64,000 nt of DNA from the NCBI GenBank assembly GCA_021307315.1, contig JAJSPD010000033.1, forward strand, positions 124,001 through 188,000, written 5' to 3'. Numbering within the stretch: the stretch's first letter is position 1; the number at the start of each line of letters is the position of its first letter. The translations under genes were made by a program, and so were the position numbers. Positions 22,120 through 33,344 of the stretch are shown piece after piece. Below the pieces are notes generated by a model that saw only the letters and a program-made list of their open reading frames with translations, made no database searches and was not told where the DNA came from. This DNA is from Bisporella sp. PMI_857 (lineage: Eukaryota > Ascomycota > Leotiomycetes > Helotiales > Helotiaceae).

Positions 22120-22673
22120 ATCGTACCATCGATACTAGGAGTTGGGCAAATGTAGTTGAGTGCGGACATTGCAAATATGTATATGCTTTTTGTAACAACT
22201 CAAGCTGAACAGGGATCTCGATCAGTAGATCTAGGTAGAAGGACTCAAAGGTGTGAACAACTATCAATTGTTATAACTAAGAGAACAAGCTACAGACAGA
22301 AGAAGGGAAGGAGAGCAGTGCTTTATATACAGGAGGCTGGCCAGGAGCCAGTGTAAGCGAGCCCTGCAGGATCGGTCGCCAAGCTCTGGGATGCCGAGCC
22401 CTGTGGTAGCAGGGGCAAAGCTCTACCGAGCTCTGCAGTGTCTGGTGCCAAGCTCGAGATAGGGCCAGGGCCGTGACACTTTTGTTCACTGGAGTGAGAT
22501 GATAGCAATAGATCAAGTAGATGGTCCTTAATATGGGTTTGCTCTGGCGAGAACATAATGCCATATGACATCCCCTTAGCGTGATCCAAAATATGCCCAC
22601 TAAGAGAGCTGAATGCGGAGATCATAGAATGAGGAGACTGTTCCCCTTCCAGCAGGTGACGCTTTTCAGCCAC
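22120..22673 (-). pseudogene. Unidentified coding relic split by a solo LTR
   Basis: Outside the LTR at 22191-22478 the minus strand has an open frame. MAEKRHLLEGEQSPHSMISA to LLLSSHSSEQK (22673-22484) continues, once the LTR is removed, into SIYIFAMSALNYICPTPS (about 22190-22130). The join across the exact CTTTT duplication keeps the frame, which suggests true coding sequence before insertion. No family was recognised. Confidence 0.4.
22191..22478 (+). repeat. Solo LTR, family B, with exact target duplication CTTTT
   Basis: 288 bases from TGTAACAACTCAAG to CCGTGACA, flanked by CTTTT (22186-22190 and 22479-22483). It is nearly identical to the LTR at 12223-12510 and has the same GCTTTATATACAGG box, so both insertions are fairly recent. 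Confidence 0.93.
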
Positions 22674-22678
22674 AAAGC

Positions 22679-23493
22679 TTACAAAACAATTCCATAAGCA
22701 TAGTTACAATTTCCAGATTACCCCAAACATTATAGTAGGGTGTAGCTTTCAGTACGCTATTCCAAAATTGATTAGTCACTTTGTCAGAAGTACTGATCCA
22801 CGTGGCGAGTTTGGATAAATCTGCACGCTATAGCAGCCACAAAGCTTGAAAATGATTTCTAGCATAGTATTGGATATATACAACTCGGGTGACACCCTTT
22901 GATGAATGTTAGGAGTGAGAATTGTACTGTGGTGGAGGTATAGCGGAGGAAATCTGTTATATTATGAATGCAGGCATCCTGCAAATGAAGCTCGGGAAAG
23001 CTCGTTACCTTTTTTTTCCTAGTAGGAAGGTCTCAATATATTTAGAATTGGCTGTAGAACAGAATTAATACAAAATATATAAGGCTTGACCGTATGTATA
23101 TATATATATATATAGATTTTATGAAGTTCGAAGGTGAAGTACCCCAGTTTTTTCTCGGTACGGTGGGTTTCTCGTTACGCAGGGATGGACTTTAATTACA
23201 AATTCACTTGTAGTAGTCTTTATAGTCGAATTAATTGAGCAACGCAGAAGTACAGAGTTGTAACGTTTTCGTTTCGAAGTTCAAAAGTTATATTGTACGC
23301 GTCGCTATAAAAAACGGGAAGCGCGTCTTTTTAGCGTGGCTTATTCTATGCTTGGCATATGCCGGGATGAGAGTTCTAGCCTGGGCCAAGATTTTTCTAG
23401 ACTGGCCCAACTGTAACCCCACTGTAACCCCCTCTGGGTCTGGGCGGGCTAATTCCTCGGCCTTTCCAACAAGAACAACAACGCTAACGTCAA
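22679..23493. other. Repeat-rich intergenic region
   Basis: Contains the R3 repeat copy (about 22830-22970: AGCAGCCACAAAGC and GTGGAGGTATAGCGGAGGAA), which resembles 41750-41905, and a TA microsatellite at about 23093-23115. No gene was recognised. Confidence 0.5.
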
Positions 23494-23672
23494 AAGTCTC
23501 TGGTTATCATGTCTCCCATGGCCTCGCCAATACTTGCTCCTAGCCTACATAATATTGGCACAGATCTAAACATCAAGCCTGAGAGCGGGCAGAATCTCTG
23601 TCTTTTGATTTTTGTTCTCGGTTTCACATTCGGACCCCTCCTTTGGCCCCTCTATCAGACGTTCGGGCGTGC
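23494..23672 (+). pseudogene. MFS drug:H+ antiporter fragment
   Basis: The plus strand reads MSPMASPILAPSLHNIGTDL and then LIFVLGFTFGPLLWPLY and FGRA. This matches the first to second transmembrane segments of DHA1-type MFS transporters, including the FGPLLxxPLSExFGR motif. The frame enters unrelated sequence after 23672 and has a stop just before the matching part, so only about 55 codons of a transporter remain. Confidence 0.55.
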
Positions 23673-24075
23673 TGTTTGTGTTTCAGCCGTCAAACGTAGT
23701 ATTTTGTCTTTAATCATGCTTGTGGATATACCCAGAGTGGTCCACAGCTCATCGCCTTTCGTTTTTTTTTTTTTTGCAGATCCTGGAAGATCTGTCTTGG
23801 GAGGCGGGGTAATTAGCGATTTGCTCTCCCCTAGATGAGGCTCATCCGGCACCCAATTGTAGCCCTGGTAACTGGAAATTGCAAGCCGGGGTGACTGAGT
23901 TAACACCACTTCTGAGCACTGGTGTGCCCATGGAGTAGGGGATCTATTTAAATTACCGATTAGAGTCAATCAGGGGAGCGATTTCTAGTAAAAAATAACA
24001 ATATAAAAATGGTAAACTAGGCACAGTTTTCCTCAGACCTTTTGAAGCTTTCCTAGCTGGATGAACTCCCAGAAT
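23673..24075. other. Intergenic, 3-prime side of the FAD monooxygenase
   Basis: About 400 bases with a T-run at 23763-23776. A 104-codon frame on the minus strand has no recognised content and is not called. Confidence 0.35.
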
Positions 24076-26035
24076 TCACAGCTCATGCCTCGACAAGACT
24101 TTATCGAGGACATGCCTCAACTTTTGTTCGCAGTCTTCACCCTTCTCAAAAGATCTCCAGGCAATGAATCTATCTGGACGAACCAAGACACACCCTTCTT
24201 CGCCAACGCCTCGCTTTCTATGCCAGTCCCGGTAGACATCTACATATTCTAGTCCCGGCCCAATTCCATAAATGTTTATTGGGATGCCGGTAGCTTTGGC
24301 TATATTTTTGGCGGCTACCCTCCAACACTCCCCCCCTACTCCTATTAGTAAGCAAAACGAGGCGCCTCCGGCCAGGTCATGAGTCGATATCATCTTTCGG
24401 CGTGTTGGCACGTCAATCCATACATGAGGCAGCCGGCTACCGGGGTATGTGCTTATCTGAACCGTTACAACCGGATCACTTTCTAACGCTGGTCTGGGGT
24501 CGGGTTCATCGTCAAGGTACACAGCTTCTGAAGTGTACCATTGGTTGTAAGCTATGCCCAGGCTCTCAAGCTCCTGCCTCTTATATTCTAAAATTGTGTG
24601 GAGTTTTGCTCGCCGAGCTGAACCTTCGGCTGTCGCATGCTTCAATTCGGCGAGCTGTTTGATTCCTTCCTCTGGCGGAGCTGCCATTCCAAGTGTTGCC
24701 CAGAGATCACTATTCACGTTTATCTGGTTGTTAGACTCGCGAACAAGATTTGCACCCACTGGTTGTCGCTCCTTGTTATATGAATCTAGCAGACCAGGGC
24801 CAGCTAAGCCATTCAGAACATATGCGACTTTCCATGCCAGGTTGTATGCGTCCTGTATCGATGTATTGCTCCCCAATCCAAACGTAGGCGGATGCCTATG
24901 GGCCGCATCGCCTAGGAGAAAGGCTTTACAGTCGTTTGCGGAGTATTGTTCGGCAACGCTGTCGCGGACAGTCCAGGAATCGAGTTCCAATATTTGGATG
25001 GCAATAGAATCATCCTCGACAATTTCTCGCACACAATCAACAAGCTCAGGGCTCTCCACTGTCAACCCCTCAAAGGGGTTTGTCCCGCCCGGTCCAAAAG
25101 CCACCATAACCCATTCATCCCATGGCCGAACCACTCGCAAGTGAACCACAACACCAGGGAATGTTTTGCGATCAGGTTTCACAATCCAATGCAGGGCGGC
25201 AGAGCGCTCCTTGGTGACAAGATGTTCGAGATTAGCACGAAGTAAGACATTGCAAGCTTTCGGCCCACCCGGCTTGCTTGAGAAATTGAAGTTCAACGAG
25301 CGTGCTATTCCACTACGTCCCCCGTCTGCTCCGAAGAGATACTTAGTGCCGATTCGGAACGTGTGGTTTGTTATATGATCGTGGACAGTACAAACATACC
25401 ACGATACCCCGTTGGGATCTACAGTGGACTTTATCTCGGTAAGCTCAGTCGAGAATCGCACGTCAAATTTATGGTGAGAAGCATAGCGGATGAGAAGTGG
25501 CTCAACATGCCGTTGCGTTAAATCCACGTATTCACAAGGCGTGATTTCTCTCAGTTTCCCCTAGATGTGTCGTCGATTAGTCTTCATACAATAGATGGTA
25601 ATACTATTTTTAGCCTTACAACAGTCTCCGGATGCTCTTCCCATCCCATAACTCTACCATATTCTTCTCCGATCAAGCTTCGAGAAAAACGCATAGAAAC
25701 AAAAGGGGGGCCACGGATAGCCAGACGCAATGCCTCATCCTCGAGGCCGATATCACGAAGGCACTCTGCAGCAACACGATTACTAGGCAACGGTTATAGC
25801 TTCGTGAAGGGTTTACTTACCGAAAGCGAAAGCATTGAATCCATGAGCCCTCGGTGTATACGCTGTAGAATTATCCTTAGATATCACAAGTCCTTTCAAA
25901 CCTTGAAGGTACGCGTTAGCCGTATGCTTGACGGTGGGTCTGCTTGTTACCATTTTGGCCTAGGAAAGCTGCTAAGGCAGCTCCTGCTGGTCCCGCACCA
26001 ACTATTAAAATGTCTGTCTTAACTTCTAAATCCAT
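24076..26035 (-). CDS. FAD-dependent aromatic hydroxylase (phenol 2-monooxygenase-like)
   Basis: Four exons in phase: 26035-25951, 25901-25821, 25765-25620 and 25560-24076, with introns of 49, 55 and 59 bases, giving 598 residues. Exon 1 gives ILIVGAGPAGAALAAFLG, the GxGxxG dinucleotide fold. Exon 3 has CLRDIGLEDEALR. Exon 4 holds the FADGG-type motif (LFGADGGRSGIAR, about residue 180) and the GD motif GDAAHRHPPTFGLGSNTSIQ. The C-terminal part (after about residue 450) resembles the thioredoxin-like domain of phenol hydroxylases. Such enzymes use NAD(P)H and oxygen to hydroxylate phenolic rings; the exact substrate is not visible. All motifs are intact. It is the largest enzyme of the local metabolic group. 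Confidence 0.9.
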
Positions 26036-27123
26036 GTAGAAGTACAGGAAGGGAGATGCTGAAGAAGAATCAAGGATAGATCTCGACTTTGGCACTCCAG
26101 AGTGATTTACGATAACACCGCGAGAACGCGCACTATATATATGCCAAAGCTTGTCAGAGTATAGTCGTCGACAAATAACACTTCATCATATATTACTATT
26201 GGCTATTAGCAATCAACAGGCTACCATCCTACTCCGTTCGTGTCATATATTGCACAAGTTATTTGTAATAATATTTTTTTTTCTTCGGCCTCTGCAAACT
26301 ACCGAAGCCCGAAGAAAGGCGAAGTGTCCCCAAGGATGATGCGGTTGGCACTTCGGCCTGCCGCTTGGGGTGAACTCGTCGGATATTGCTGGTCTACAGG
26401 ACCGGTTGTAAAACCGGATTTTAGATGTGGTATGGCTGTAAAATCTTGTATGTTCTCTAGCTAAGTGAATAAGGTCTAAAATACAAGTATCGCTCCACGT
26501 GCCGTGTCACGTGCCAAAGTCCGAATTCCCTTACTACCAACCGATATTGAAGGTAAAAATTAGGCTCCACTGCGGTAGCCACCACTATTGATCTCGCGCT
26601 TCAAGATCATTGGCTGTAACGTAGTCCAGCAGCAGCTACTTATAGCAAATCGGTAAGCCATGATCATCACGGTGGATCACCCTGTCTTATGGGGTATGAT
26701 TGAAACGACCGTCATTAGCGCCGGCACACCAAAAGTCACGGCATGTCGCTTTTATTCCGCTGGGGCAAGACTTGGTGAAAATCGTGCAATATGTCATGGT
26801 TAGCATGTGAACAGTTCGCGTGTGTTCCTTAATTGGGACTAGTGGCCCGTGGCTTGGGAACTTGATTTAGCCGACAACTCTCGCGAGCTCTACTTTCTCT
26901 CCTTAGTTTAGTATTTTTGTATTGAAGCACCTACAAACTGCCTTTCCAGGCCTATAGGATCGTGTTCATGACACCCGCTGCTTTTAGTTAAAACATCGCC
27001 GCCTTTATATAGGCCAAGACTTCAGGCTTCCAACAAATTATCATCCACCACCTTTGGTGTCTCTTCCATTCCCCCGCATCTTCGGTTCTTATGTGCCCAG
27101 AAAATATTGTCTACCGCTAAAGA
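26036..27123. promoter_or_regulatory. Shared upstream region of divergent monooxygenase and dioxygenase genes
   Basis: 1.09 kb between two divergent start codons. Around 26275-26375 lie nested inverted motifs: TTTCTTCGGCC with GCCCGAAGAAAGG, GAAGTG with CACTTC, and CCCCAAG with CTTGGGG. Such symmetry could be an operator or a small decayed element. A TATATAGG box at 27006-27013 lies about 115 bases before the dioxygenase start. Confidence 0.45.
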
Positions 27124-28251
27124 ATGAACCAAATTCCTGTTATCGACTGCACCCCTCTCGTCACCTCCGATTCCTTTTCCTCACCCGAATCTCTCGCAAC
27201 AATCTCCAGTATACACTCTGCCTTCAGCACTTGGGGCATCTTCATCCTCACCGGTACGAATCCCATCCCACCCAGCCTCACCAATTCCTTACGCGCAGCC
27301 TTGAGCAAATTCTTTTCGCTTCCCCTCCAAAAGAAAGAGCTCCTTCATCTGAAGAATGGGGGATGGGCATGGCGAGGCTACATGCCTTGGGGTGGGGAAG
27401 GAACGAAAGGCAGTACGGACCAGAAGGAGGGATTTTATGGAGGTCCAGAATTGAAACCTGAAGACGAGCATTCGTTGAAGGGCACACCGACTTACGGAGT
27501 GAATCAGTTTCCGGATGAGGATGTACCTGAGATGAGGGAGTTGGTGTTGGAATATATTAAAAAGGTTACGGAGCTTGGCTTGATGATTAGTGATGCGATA
27601 AGTGTGGGTCTCGGTTTGGAGAAGAGCGAGGTGAGGAGAAGGGTCCTAGAGCCCGAGCCTATTCAACTGTTTCGCTCCTTCAAGTATTCAGCAAGAGAGG
27701 GTGTCGAAAGCTGTGGTATCGGAGAGCACTCAGACTTCGGATTTCTTACCATCCTTTCGCAAAATGCTGCTGGTCTTCAAGTCCTTTCCCCCTCAGAAGA
27801 ATGGGTAGATGTACCTATGATTCCAAATTCGTTTGTGGTGAATGGTGAGCTTTCATCTCCGTAGTTTAACGGGCCAAATAACTAACCTAAACGTCTAACA
27901 GTCGGTGACATCCTCGATCGTCTCACTTCTGGTCTCTACGTTTCCCCACTCCACCGCGTCCTGCCACCGTTGCCTATGTCCGATCGACTTTCCATTCCAT
28001 TTTTCTTTGACCCCGCTTGGACAGCGCAAATCCAACCGTTTCCTCTCCCTGCTGCTACGAGCGGCTCCGTCCCCAATGCCGTAGTACTTAAACGATGGCA
28101 ACAACGCTCAACTTTCAATAATCTCCAGGGTATATGGGGCCAATATCTTGGCGTGAAGGTGCAGAAGGTCTTTCCGGATCTTGAACTGCCTAAGTTCCCT
28201 GCAGTTCACAGGGCGAGTAGGAGACATTTGATTGAAGTTAGGAAGGAGTAA
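27124..28251 (+). CDS. 2-oxoglutarate/Fe(II) dioxygenase (isopenicillin-N-synthase-like)
   Basis: Exons 27124-27844 and 27902-28251 join in phase (57-base intron with branch ACTAACC), giving 356 residues. The N-terminal DIOX_N part (IPVIDCTPLV, WGIFILTGTNP) is followed by the jelly-roll core. It has the iron ligands HSDFGFLT (HxD) and SPLHRVL (second His) and the 2-oxoglutarate site DRLSIPFFF (RxS). Everything needed for activity is present. Plant and fungal relatives hydroxylate or desaturate small acids, flavonoid-like compounds or peptides. It is divergent from the FAD hydroxylase, so a joint oxidative pathway is plausible. Confidence 0.9.
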
Positions 28252-29191
28252 TGGACTTTCAAAATGGGTCATTGTGATTTAGGAGATCCGCGTTCAGCCA
28301 TCTGTATACATAAAATGGCGGATCCTCGTACCGGCTATCAAATGATTGATAGATAGGACAGTCTTTGAGAAGTTTATAGAGCAGCCCCTTTGGGTGGTAG
28401 ATAGCCAGAGCCAAAGTCAATTCTTGTTATGGGCAGCAACGAATTCGTGCTTTGCAGAGCAGCCCGTAAGCTACACTCGATCCCAGAAGTTAACCAATCT
28501 ATATTAGCTTAAGCTAAACTAACGAATCAAACCTTGTGAATTGAGTCTATATTTTCCATGATTTCTCAGGGCTACGGTTATCTCAGTTTACTCAGACACT
28601 TTGCTGCCAAGTAACCCAACTTAAATCCCCAAACTAAGCTATTTGGTTGCGAGCATCAGCGAAGCGTCTGAGGTCAAATGGTGATCATTTTGGTGGTAAC
28701 GATTGACTTTTTAGGTAAATATACAAGCCCAATATAACTCGTTCTGGCCAATATAAACATTCTAGCCCCTTATCTGTGTTAAGGTTTATGGTCACTGCAC
28801 CGACCTGATAAGTCCGTGCACCCCCATATGGAACACCTAAAATAGGCGAAATTCCAGACCGCCACTTCAATAAGATATTTAATTATTAAACCAATTCTAA
28901 TTTATATCATTTCAAATTTGAATCCCTTTATCTCCAAGTGATTGTGCATCGATACATTGAATAGGATTTGCTTGCGGCTCTTGATGATGTCAGAAATGGG
29001 GGGTCCCATTAAGTACACTACAGAATCGCAATTATGGTCGTGAGAGGCATACTCTAGCTTCTGAAAATCAACAGAGGCTATCAAAGGTGCAAGAGGATCA
29101 CGTAACTACTTGGATTTTGGCCCAGGAAGCTTTAGGTGTCTCTTTAACCCATGGCCAAATCCGAACTTCTACCTACAGGGCCGATTTCAAT
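28252..29191. other. Intergenic with dispersed repeat R1
   Basis: Apart from the R1 repeat at 28560-28725 there is only AT-rich sequence with short frames. It probably includes the leader of the gypsy remnant that begins at 29192, but no 5-prime LTR was found. Confidence 0.4.
28560..28725 (+). repeat. Dispersed repeat R1, copy 1
   Basis: About 165 bases match 42437-42590 in inverse orientation: TTATCTCAGTTTACTCAG, CCAAACTAAGC, GCGAGCATCAGCGA, and CAAATGGTGATCATTTTGGT with GGTAACGATTGACTTTTTAG. The latter block is almost invariant between copies, despite divergence elsewhere. Confidence 0.75.
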
Positions 29192-30575
29192 ATGACAGAA
29201 GAAGAATCAACTCCTGAAATCAATACAGCCGCTGATTTGGCACAATTACGTGGAGAAGGCCGAATCCTTAGTTCCCAGGAACTCGAAGAGCTTAGCACGA
29301 GAGTCAAGGCATTAGAAGATATGGCAAAATTAGAGGACCGACTCAAAACCTTGGAGAGCCAGGAGCGGCCAAGATCAACCACTGATAGTGAAGGCAACCA
29401 GCCAAAGCGTCAACGGCAGCAACGGTATCAACCAGAACCTTCTGTAGACCCTTCTAGCTCTCACGGATATGCTTCTAGCATTCGCTCAACTATAGAGCTA
29501 GATAGTTTAGAGTCAAGCTTTTCTGAAACTATACATCATACGAATAAGCGGCGCAGATACACTAGAAACATCAAAGTTACACCTAGCTACACTTTTAAAA
29601 CCAACTCGAGCCTTCGGGAATAGGGTGACTGGAAGCACGACATAAAATGCGTATTCGAAGGTGACTCGGACACTTATCGGAAGGACCAAAAAATACTCAA
29701 AGCGCTTGATTACTTGGACTCTTGCCTAAATCCTTTATGGTATACTTACAGCGAGCAAAAAGGCATTCGAGAGTGGCTGGCATTTCAGGAATGGACCCGT
29801 GAGAACATACAAAATGGCCAAAATGCAACTGCTACTCTTTACGAACAGCCAAATCGGGCCAGACGGCTTTCTGATCAGTCCCCAGTTCAATCCAATGCGT
29901 ATTTGTCAGCAACTGAAAGAGATCTACTTCAACAAGATCAAAAAGCTTCAGCAATGACGTTTTATTCAAAATTATATCGTACGCTAAAACAACAATTCAA
30001 AACTTCAGACATCGCTATTCCTGAAACCAGAGCCAAATGTGTAGCTGTAGCTCAGCATGTATGGGAAGGCTTATATAATAAAAAGGAAAACTTCGGCTCG
30101 GCTTCAAAATACCCTCAAACTGGCTCCGGCTGGGATCGGAAAGGCCAATATCACCTAGGTCACCGCAAGTCAGAACTTCAAGAGAATGACAAAAAGAAAG
30201 AAAACAAAAAGGAGCTTGTATATTATAGCTGTAACAAGCCTGGCCATCACGCAAACGACTGTCTATACAAAAAGATGTTCCCAGAAAGACCACCAAGATC
30301 CGATCAGCTCGAGAGGATCGTTCGGTATTGTGTCGCCATTATCCCAGGCCATTCCAGTACTAGTCGGGATCGACACGCATGCCGAGGAGGATCTTGCCTG
30401 TGGAGTCAGGCGTACAGCTTTACGCCCATATTTAGCTATTGATCGGGATCCTGAGGATTCGCAGATATTACCAGGAATAACCGCGTCAACTGAGCTCAAA
30501 ATTATACTTGATTGTCAAGCTGGTCAATGGCAATATAAAATCGACAAAGCTAGCATTCGAATTGACACAGCTCGA
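29192..30575 (+). mobile_element. Gypsy retrotransposon gag remnant with zinc knuckle
   Basis: A frame from the ATG at 29192 (MTEEESTPEINTAADLAQLR) runs through one TAG at 29621-29623 to about 30440. It includes a coiled-coil-like part (ELEELSTRVKALEDMAKLED), an Arg-rich linker, a capsid-like region (YRKDQKILKALDYLDSCLNP, WTRENIQNGQNA) and the knuckle YYSCNKPGHHANDC near 30220. In the knuckle the first Cys of CCHC is Tyr, a G-to-A change. A shifted frame then gives a protease-like piece (IPVLVGIDTHAEEDLACGV). Reverse transcriptase, RNase H and integrase are absent: the sequence runs directly into an LTR at 30576. It is therefore an internally deleted element. Confidence 0.8.
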
Positions 30576-30630
30576 TGTAGCAACTCAAAGCGAACTGGGA
30601 TCTTGATCCGTGTATCAGGGAGAAGGACTC

Positions 30631-30841
30631 TGTTGGTGCAATTAGCTAGAGCAGGTCACGTGCTCACGCACTTGAACGACTCGTTCAGAACGAGAGTGTC
30701 GTTCACGTGACCCGAAAGTGGTTATATATACTCTTGGTTTCACCATAGTTAGACCTTAACTCTCAATCAATCGATCACTCAAGAATACATTAAGCACCCA
30801 CGTCAGGACGTGGTGGTGCCCCGTATTAGAGTAATCCCACA
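30631..30841 (+). repeat. Solo LTR, family F, with exact target duplication GACTC
   Basis: 211 bases from TGTTGGTGCAATTAGC to GTAATCCCACA, flanked by GACTC at 30626-30630 and 30842-30846. It has GTTATATATACTC as promoter box and a strong inverted block around GGTCACGTGCTCACGC. Its length and TG...CA ends suggest a copia-type LTR. It is inserted in the outer family-B LTR. Confidence 0.92.
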
Positions 30842-30863
30842 GACTCAAAGGTGTGAACGACTA

Positions 30864-33179
30864 AAACCGCACACTAATGAATGATCACGCAACAACTTCA
30901 AAAATGGCTATCTACAGCAAATCCAGTGCTATTGACAAGGCGATTAGTTCTATCGAATCAGGGAGGCATAAGAATGCTAACCAGACAGCAAAAGCTTTTG
31001 GAGTGGACTTTATGTCGATCAGGAATAGAATGAAAGGAATTACAGAACATACAGCTGTTGCGAACTCGAAACCACACCAGTGCCTTACAACTGCCACAGA
31101 GCAAGTTTTAGTTGATAGGATCAATTATTTAAGCTTGTGCCAAATGCCTCCAATAGCTAGAATTGTCAAAAACCTGCGGAAAAGCTACGTGGCCAGCTTG
31201 TAAAAAAGAACTAAGTTGGAGGATTTGTGCGTAAGCATTCGACTGAACTTAGATCGGCCTATTTGCGCAATATCGACAATAAAAGAGTAGCAGCTGAAAA
31301 CGAAACTCTTTTTAACTTATTTTACGACTATGTAAGTTAATTCAATTTGTGGTTGATTAAATATTAATTTTTATGCTATTCAGGAAGCTGATTAGTTGCA
31401 TTTCTTAGATGCACCACGCAATCGAAAAACACAATATCATACCCGAAAATATATATAACTTTAATAAGAAAGGATACAAGCATCGGCCGCCAAATGTTTA
31501 AAAAAGTCATGAGTATTGAAATTACAAATAAGCTTCAAGGCATGCGAAATCGTCAAGACGGCAATCGAGAGTTTATTACTTGCGTAGCCTGTATTTCCGC
31601 AAATGGCCACGCTATTCCTTCTCTTTTAATTTACAATAGAACCAATCGCGAACTTCGAACTAGTTGGGTTAAAGACGTTAATAAGGATTCGAATACTTAT
31701 TTCGGCTCTTCCGAAAATGGCTGGAGTAGTAATGTAATGGGCTTAGAATAGTTAAAGCACGTGTTCGATCGGCATATTCGGCCAGCTGATTTACGAGCTA
31801 AACGTCTATTGATAGTAGATGGCCATTCTAGTCATGTGAATCTAGAATTCATCAAATGGGCTAATCAAGCTCGCATTATTGTATTGGTTTTGCCACCACA
31901 TTCTACGCATAGGTTGCAACCTTTTGATGTTGGTTTGTTCGGTCTTTTTGCTACGGCGTGCTTTGTAAAGATCGATAAGATTATTGCGGAAAGCTCAGGC
32001 TTTACTACTATTACAAAAAGATTGTTCTTCAAGGTATTCAAAAGTGCTTTTGATGAGGTATTTACTGAAAAGAATATCCTTCATGCCCTTGAGAAGCCTA
32101 GTATTTGGCCAATCGATCGATCCAAATCGATTCCTATTGTTACTCTCTGTAACAAATAGAGGGCAGCAGGAAGGATTGCAATATAGCAGGTGAGGACCCG
32201 TATGTTATAAAAGCACGTAGTGAGCAATGTAAGTGTAATAGTATTGTATTGATATGAGATATAGGTATTTGAATCTACGAGAGACTTAAGCTTGCCCTCC
32301 TCCAAGGAGTTCTGGCTGCCATTTATGTCCTTCGCCCTTCTACTGTGTTGTATTCTTCCTTTACAGCCGCCAAGCTTGCGATTGCTTGTGACTTAGATAT
32401 TTCCGCAAGTACTTCAACAGCTGAAGCTCAACAGCTGAAGCCTACAACAGTTTAGATCACACTTGTTGGAGCTGCAAGCTTGTAGCTGAGAGCCTGTAGC
32501 TGAAAGCCTGTAGCTGGCCATGGGCTGATTGTTACGTTTGCAGCCCTGAAAGTGCTGCGGCTGAGAAATTAGCTACACAGAATCTTGGTATCGAATACGT
32601 ATCAAAACTGTTGAATAGCTTAAATATCGCCACTACACGAGCTGATATTGCAGAGCATGTGAATCTAAACTTGATCGAAAGGTTCGTATTGCTACTAATA
32701 AAGCAATGAAAAAGCAAAAAGCAGAAGAAAAGCAAGCTAGGCTTGCTGAATCTCAATTGCGGAAAGAGAATATGAGCCGGAATTCTTTTCGATCAAAAGT
32801 ATCTGCTAAGAAGCTGGTTTCTATAGCTCCTGCACCTATCTTAGCTTCTTTTGAGATACCAAACCTTCGAAGGTCTTCTGTTAAAGCTTCTACTATTCCA
32901 GAATCACTAATCAAAGCACTTATTCAAGCAGTAAAAAAAGTAGTAGCTACACCGGGAATAGTTACGCGCAATCGAGCTGGAAAAGAAATCAAGCGCCATT
33001 TACGCTATACGTGAACTTTTCCTTTGGAGCAATAATAGAACAAGTTTTTTTTTGAATCAAATGAGCCTATTTTCAATACAATACGATTTGTGGTTGATTT
33101 ATTATTAATTGTTTTGTAATTGATTAGTTTAGTAGATCACATGCGGTTTGGTTAGGGGGTTTTGAGCAGGGATATCGGT
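30864..33179 (+). mobile_element. pogo/Fot-type DDE transposon, degenerate, flanked by TA
   Basis: TA at 30862-30863 and 33180-33181 border the element, and joining the outside restores the LTR. Inside are transposase pieces. The psq-type helix-turn-helix start is KMAIYSKSSAIDKAISSIES and KAFGVDFMSIRNRMKG. The DDE_1 core is CVACISANGHAIPSLLIYN, LLIVDGHSSHVNLEFIKW and LPPHSTHRLQPFDVGLF, containing visible catalytic Asp residues. The C-terminal coiled coil is KAMKKQKAEEKQARLAESQL. Several stops and frame changes, and an LTR at 32148-32535, interrupt it, so it cannot make active transposase. The ends are asymmetric: AAACCGCA occurs at the left end, but about 35 bases inside the right end. Confidence 0.88.
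32148..32535 (-). repeat. LTR, family C, inside the pogo transposon
   Basis: Reverse copy of the family with the conserved end TGTAACAAATAGAGGGCAGC, ATTGCAATATAGCAGG and a CATATCAATAC-type block. The other end is GGGCTGATTGTTAC. It separates the DDE core from the coiled-coil tail of the transposase. The copy at 57430-57900 shares not only the LTR but also about 45 bases of flanking transposase sequence. Confidence 0.75.
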
Positions 33180-33344
33180 TATCAATTGTTATAACGAAGG
33201 GAACAAGCTACAGATAGAAGATGGGAAGGAAAGCAGCGCTTTATATACAGGAGACTGGTCAGGGGCCGGTGTAAGCGAGGCCGTGTAGTGTCAGGGGGCC
33301 GAGCCCGAAGGGGCTCTAAGCGAGATAGGGCCAGGACCTTGACA

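Larger units (their letters stand above)
30576..33344 (+). repeat. Family-B-related LTR, split by an inner LTR and a pogo transposon
   Basis: Three pieces reassemble into one LTR related to the 288-base family B: 30576-30630, 30847-30863 and 33180-33344. It begins TGTAGCAACTC and ends ACCTTGACA, with a GCTTTATATACAGG box at 33238. The breaks coincide with an inner LTR (30631-30841, duplication GACTC) and a TA-flanked pogo element (30864-33179). Flanks of the whole LTR (CTCGA, TTGGA) do not match, which fits a 3-prime LTR of the adjacent gag remnant rather than a solo insertion. Confidence 0.85.

Noticed and set aside
24554..25144. 196-codon plus-strand frame
   Set aside because: Antisense to the FAD monooxygenase core, which has complete motifs and splice support on the other strand.
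32148..32535. Idea that the LTR-like sequence in the pogo element is a transposon end rather than an LTR
   Set aside because: The same sequence ends TGTTACA and carries promoter-like LTR features at 12882-13231, so LTR is the better reading, although its outer border is blurred.
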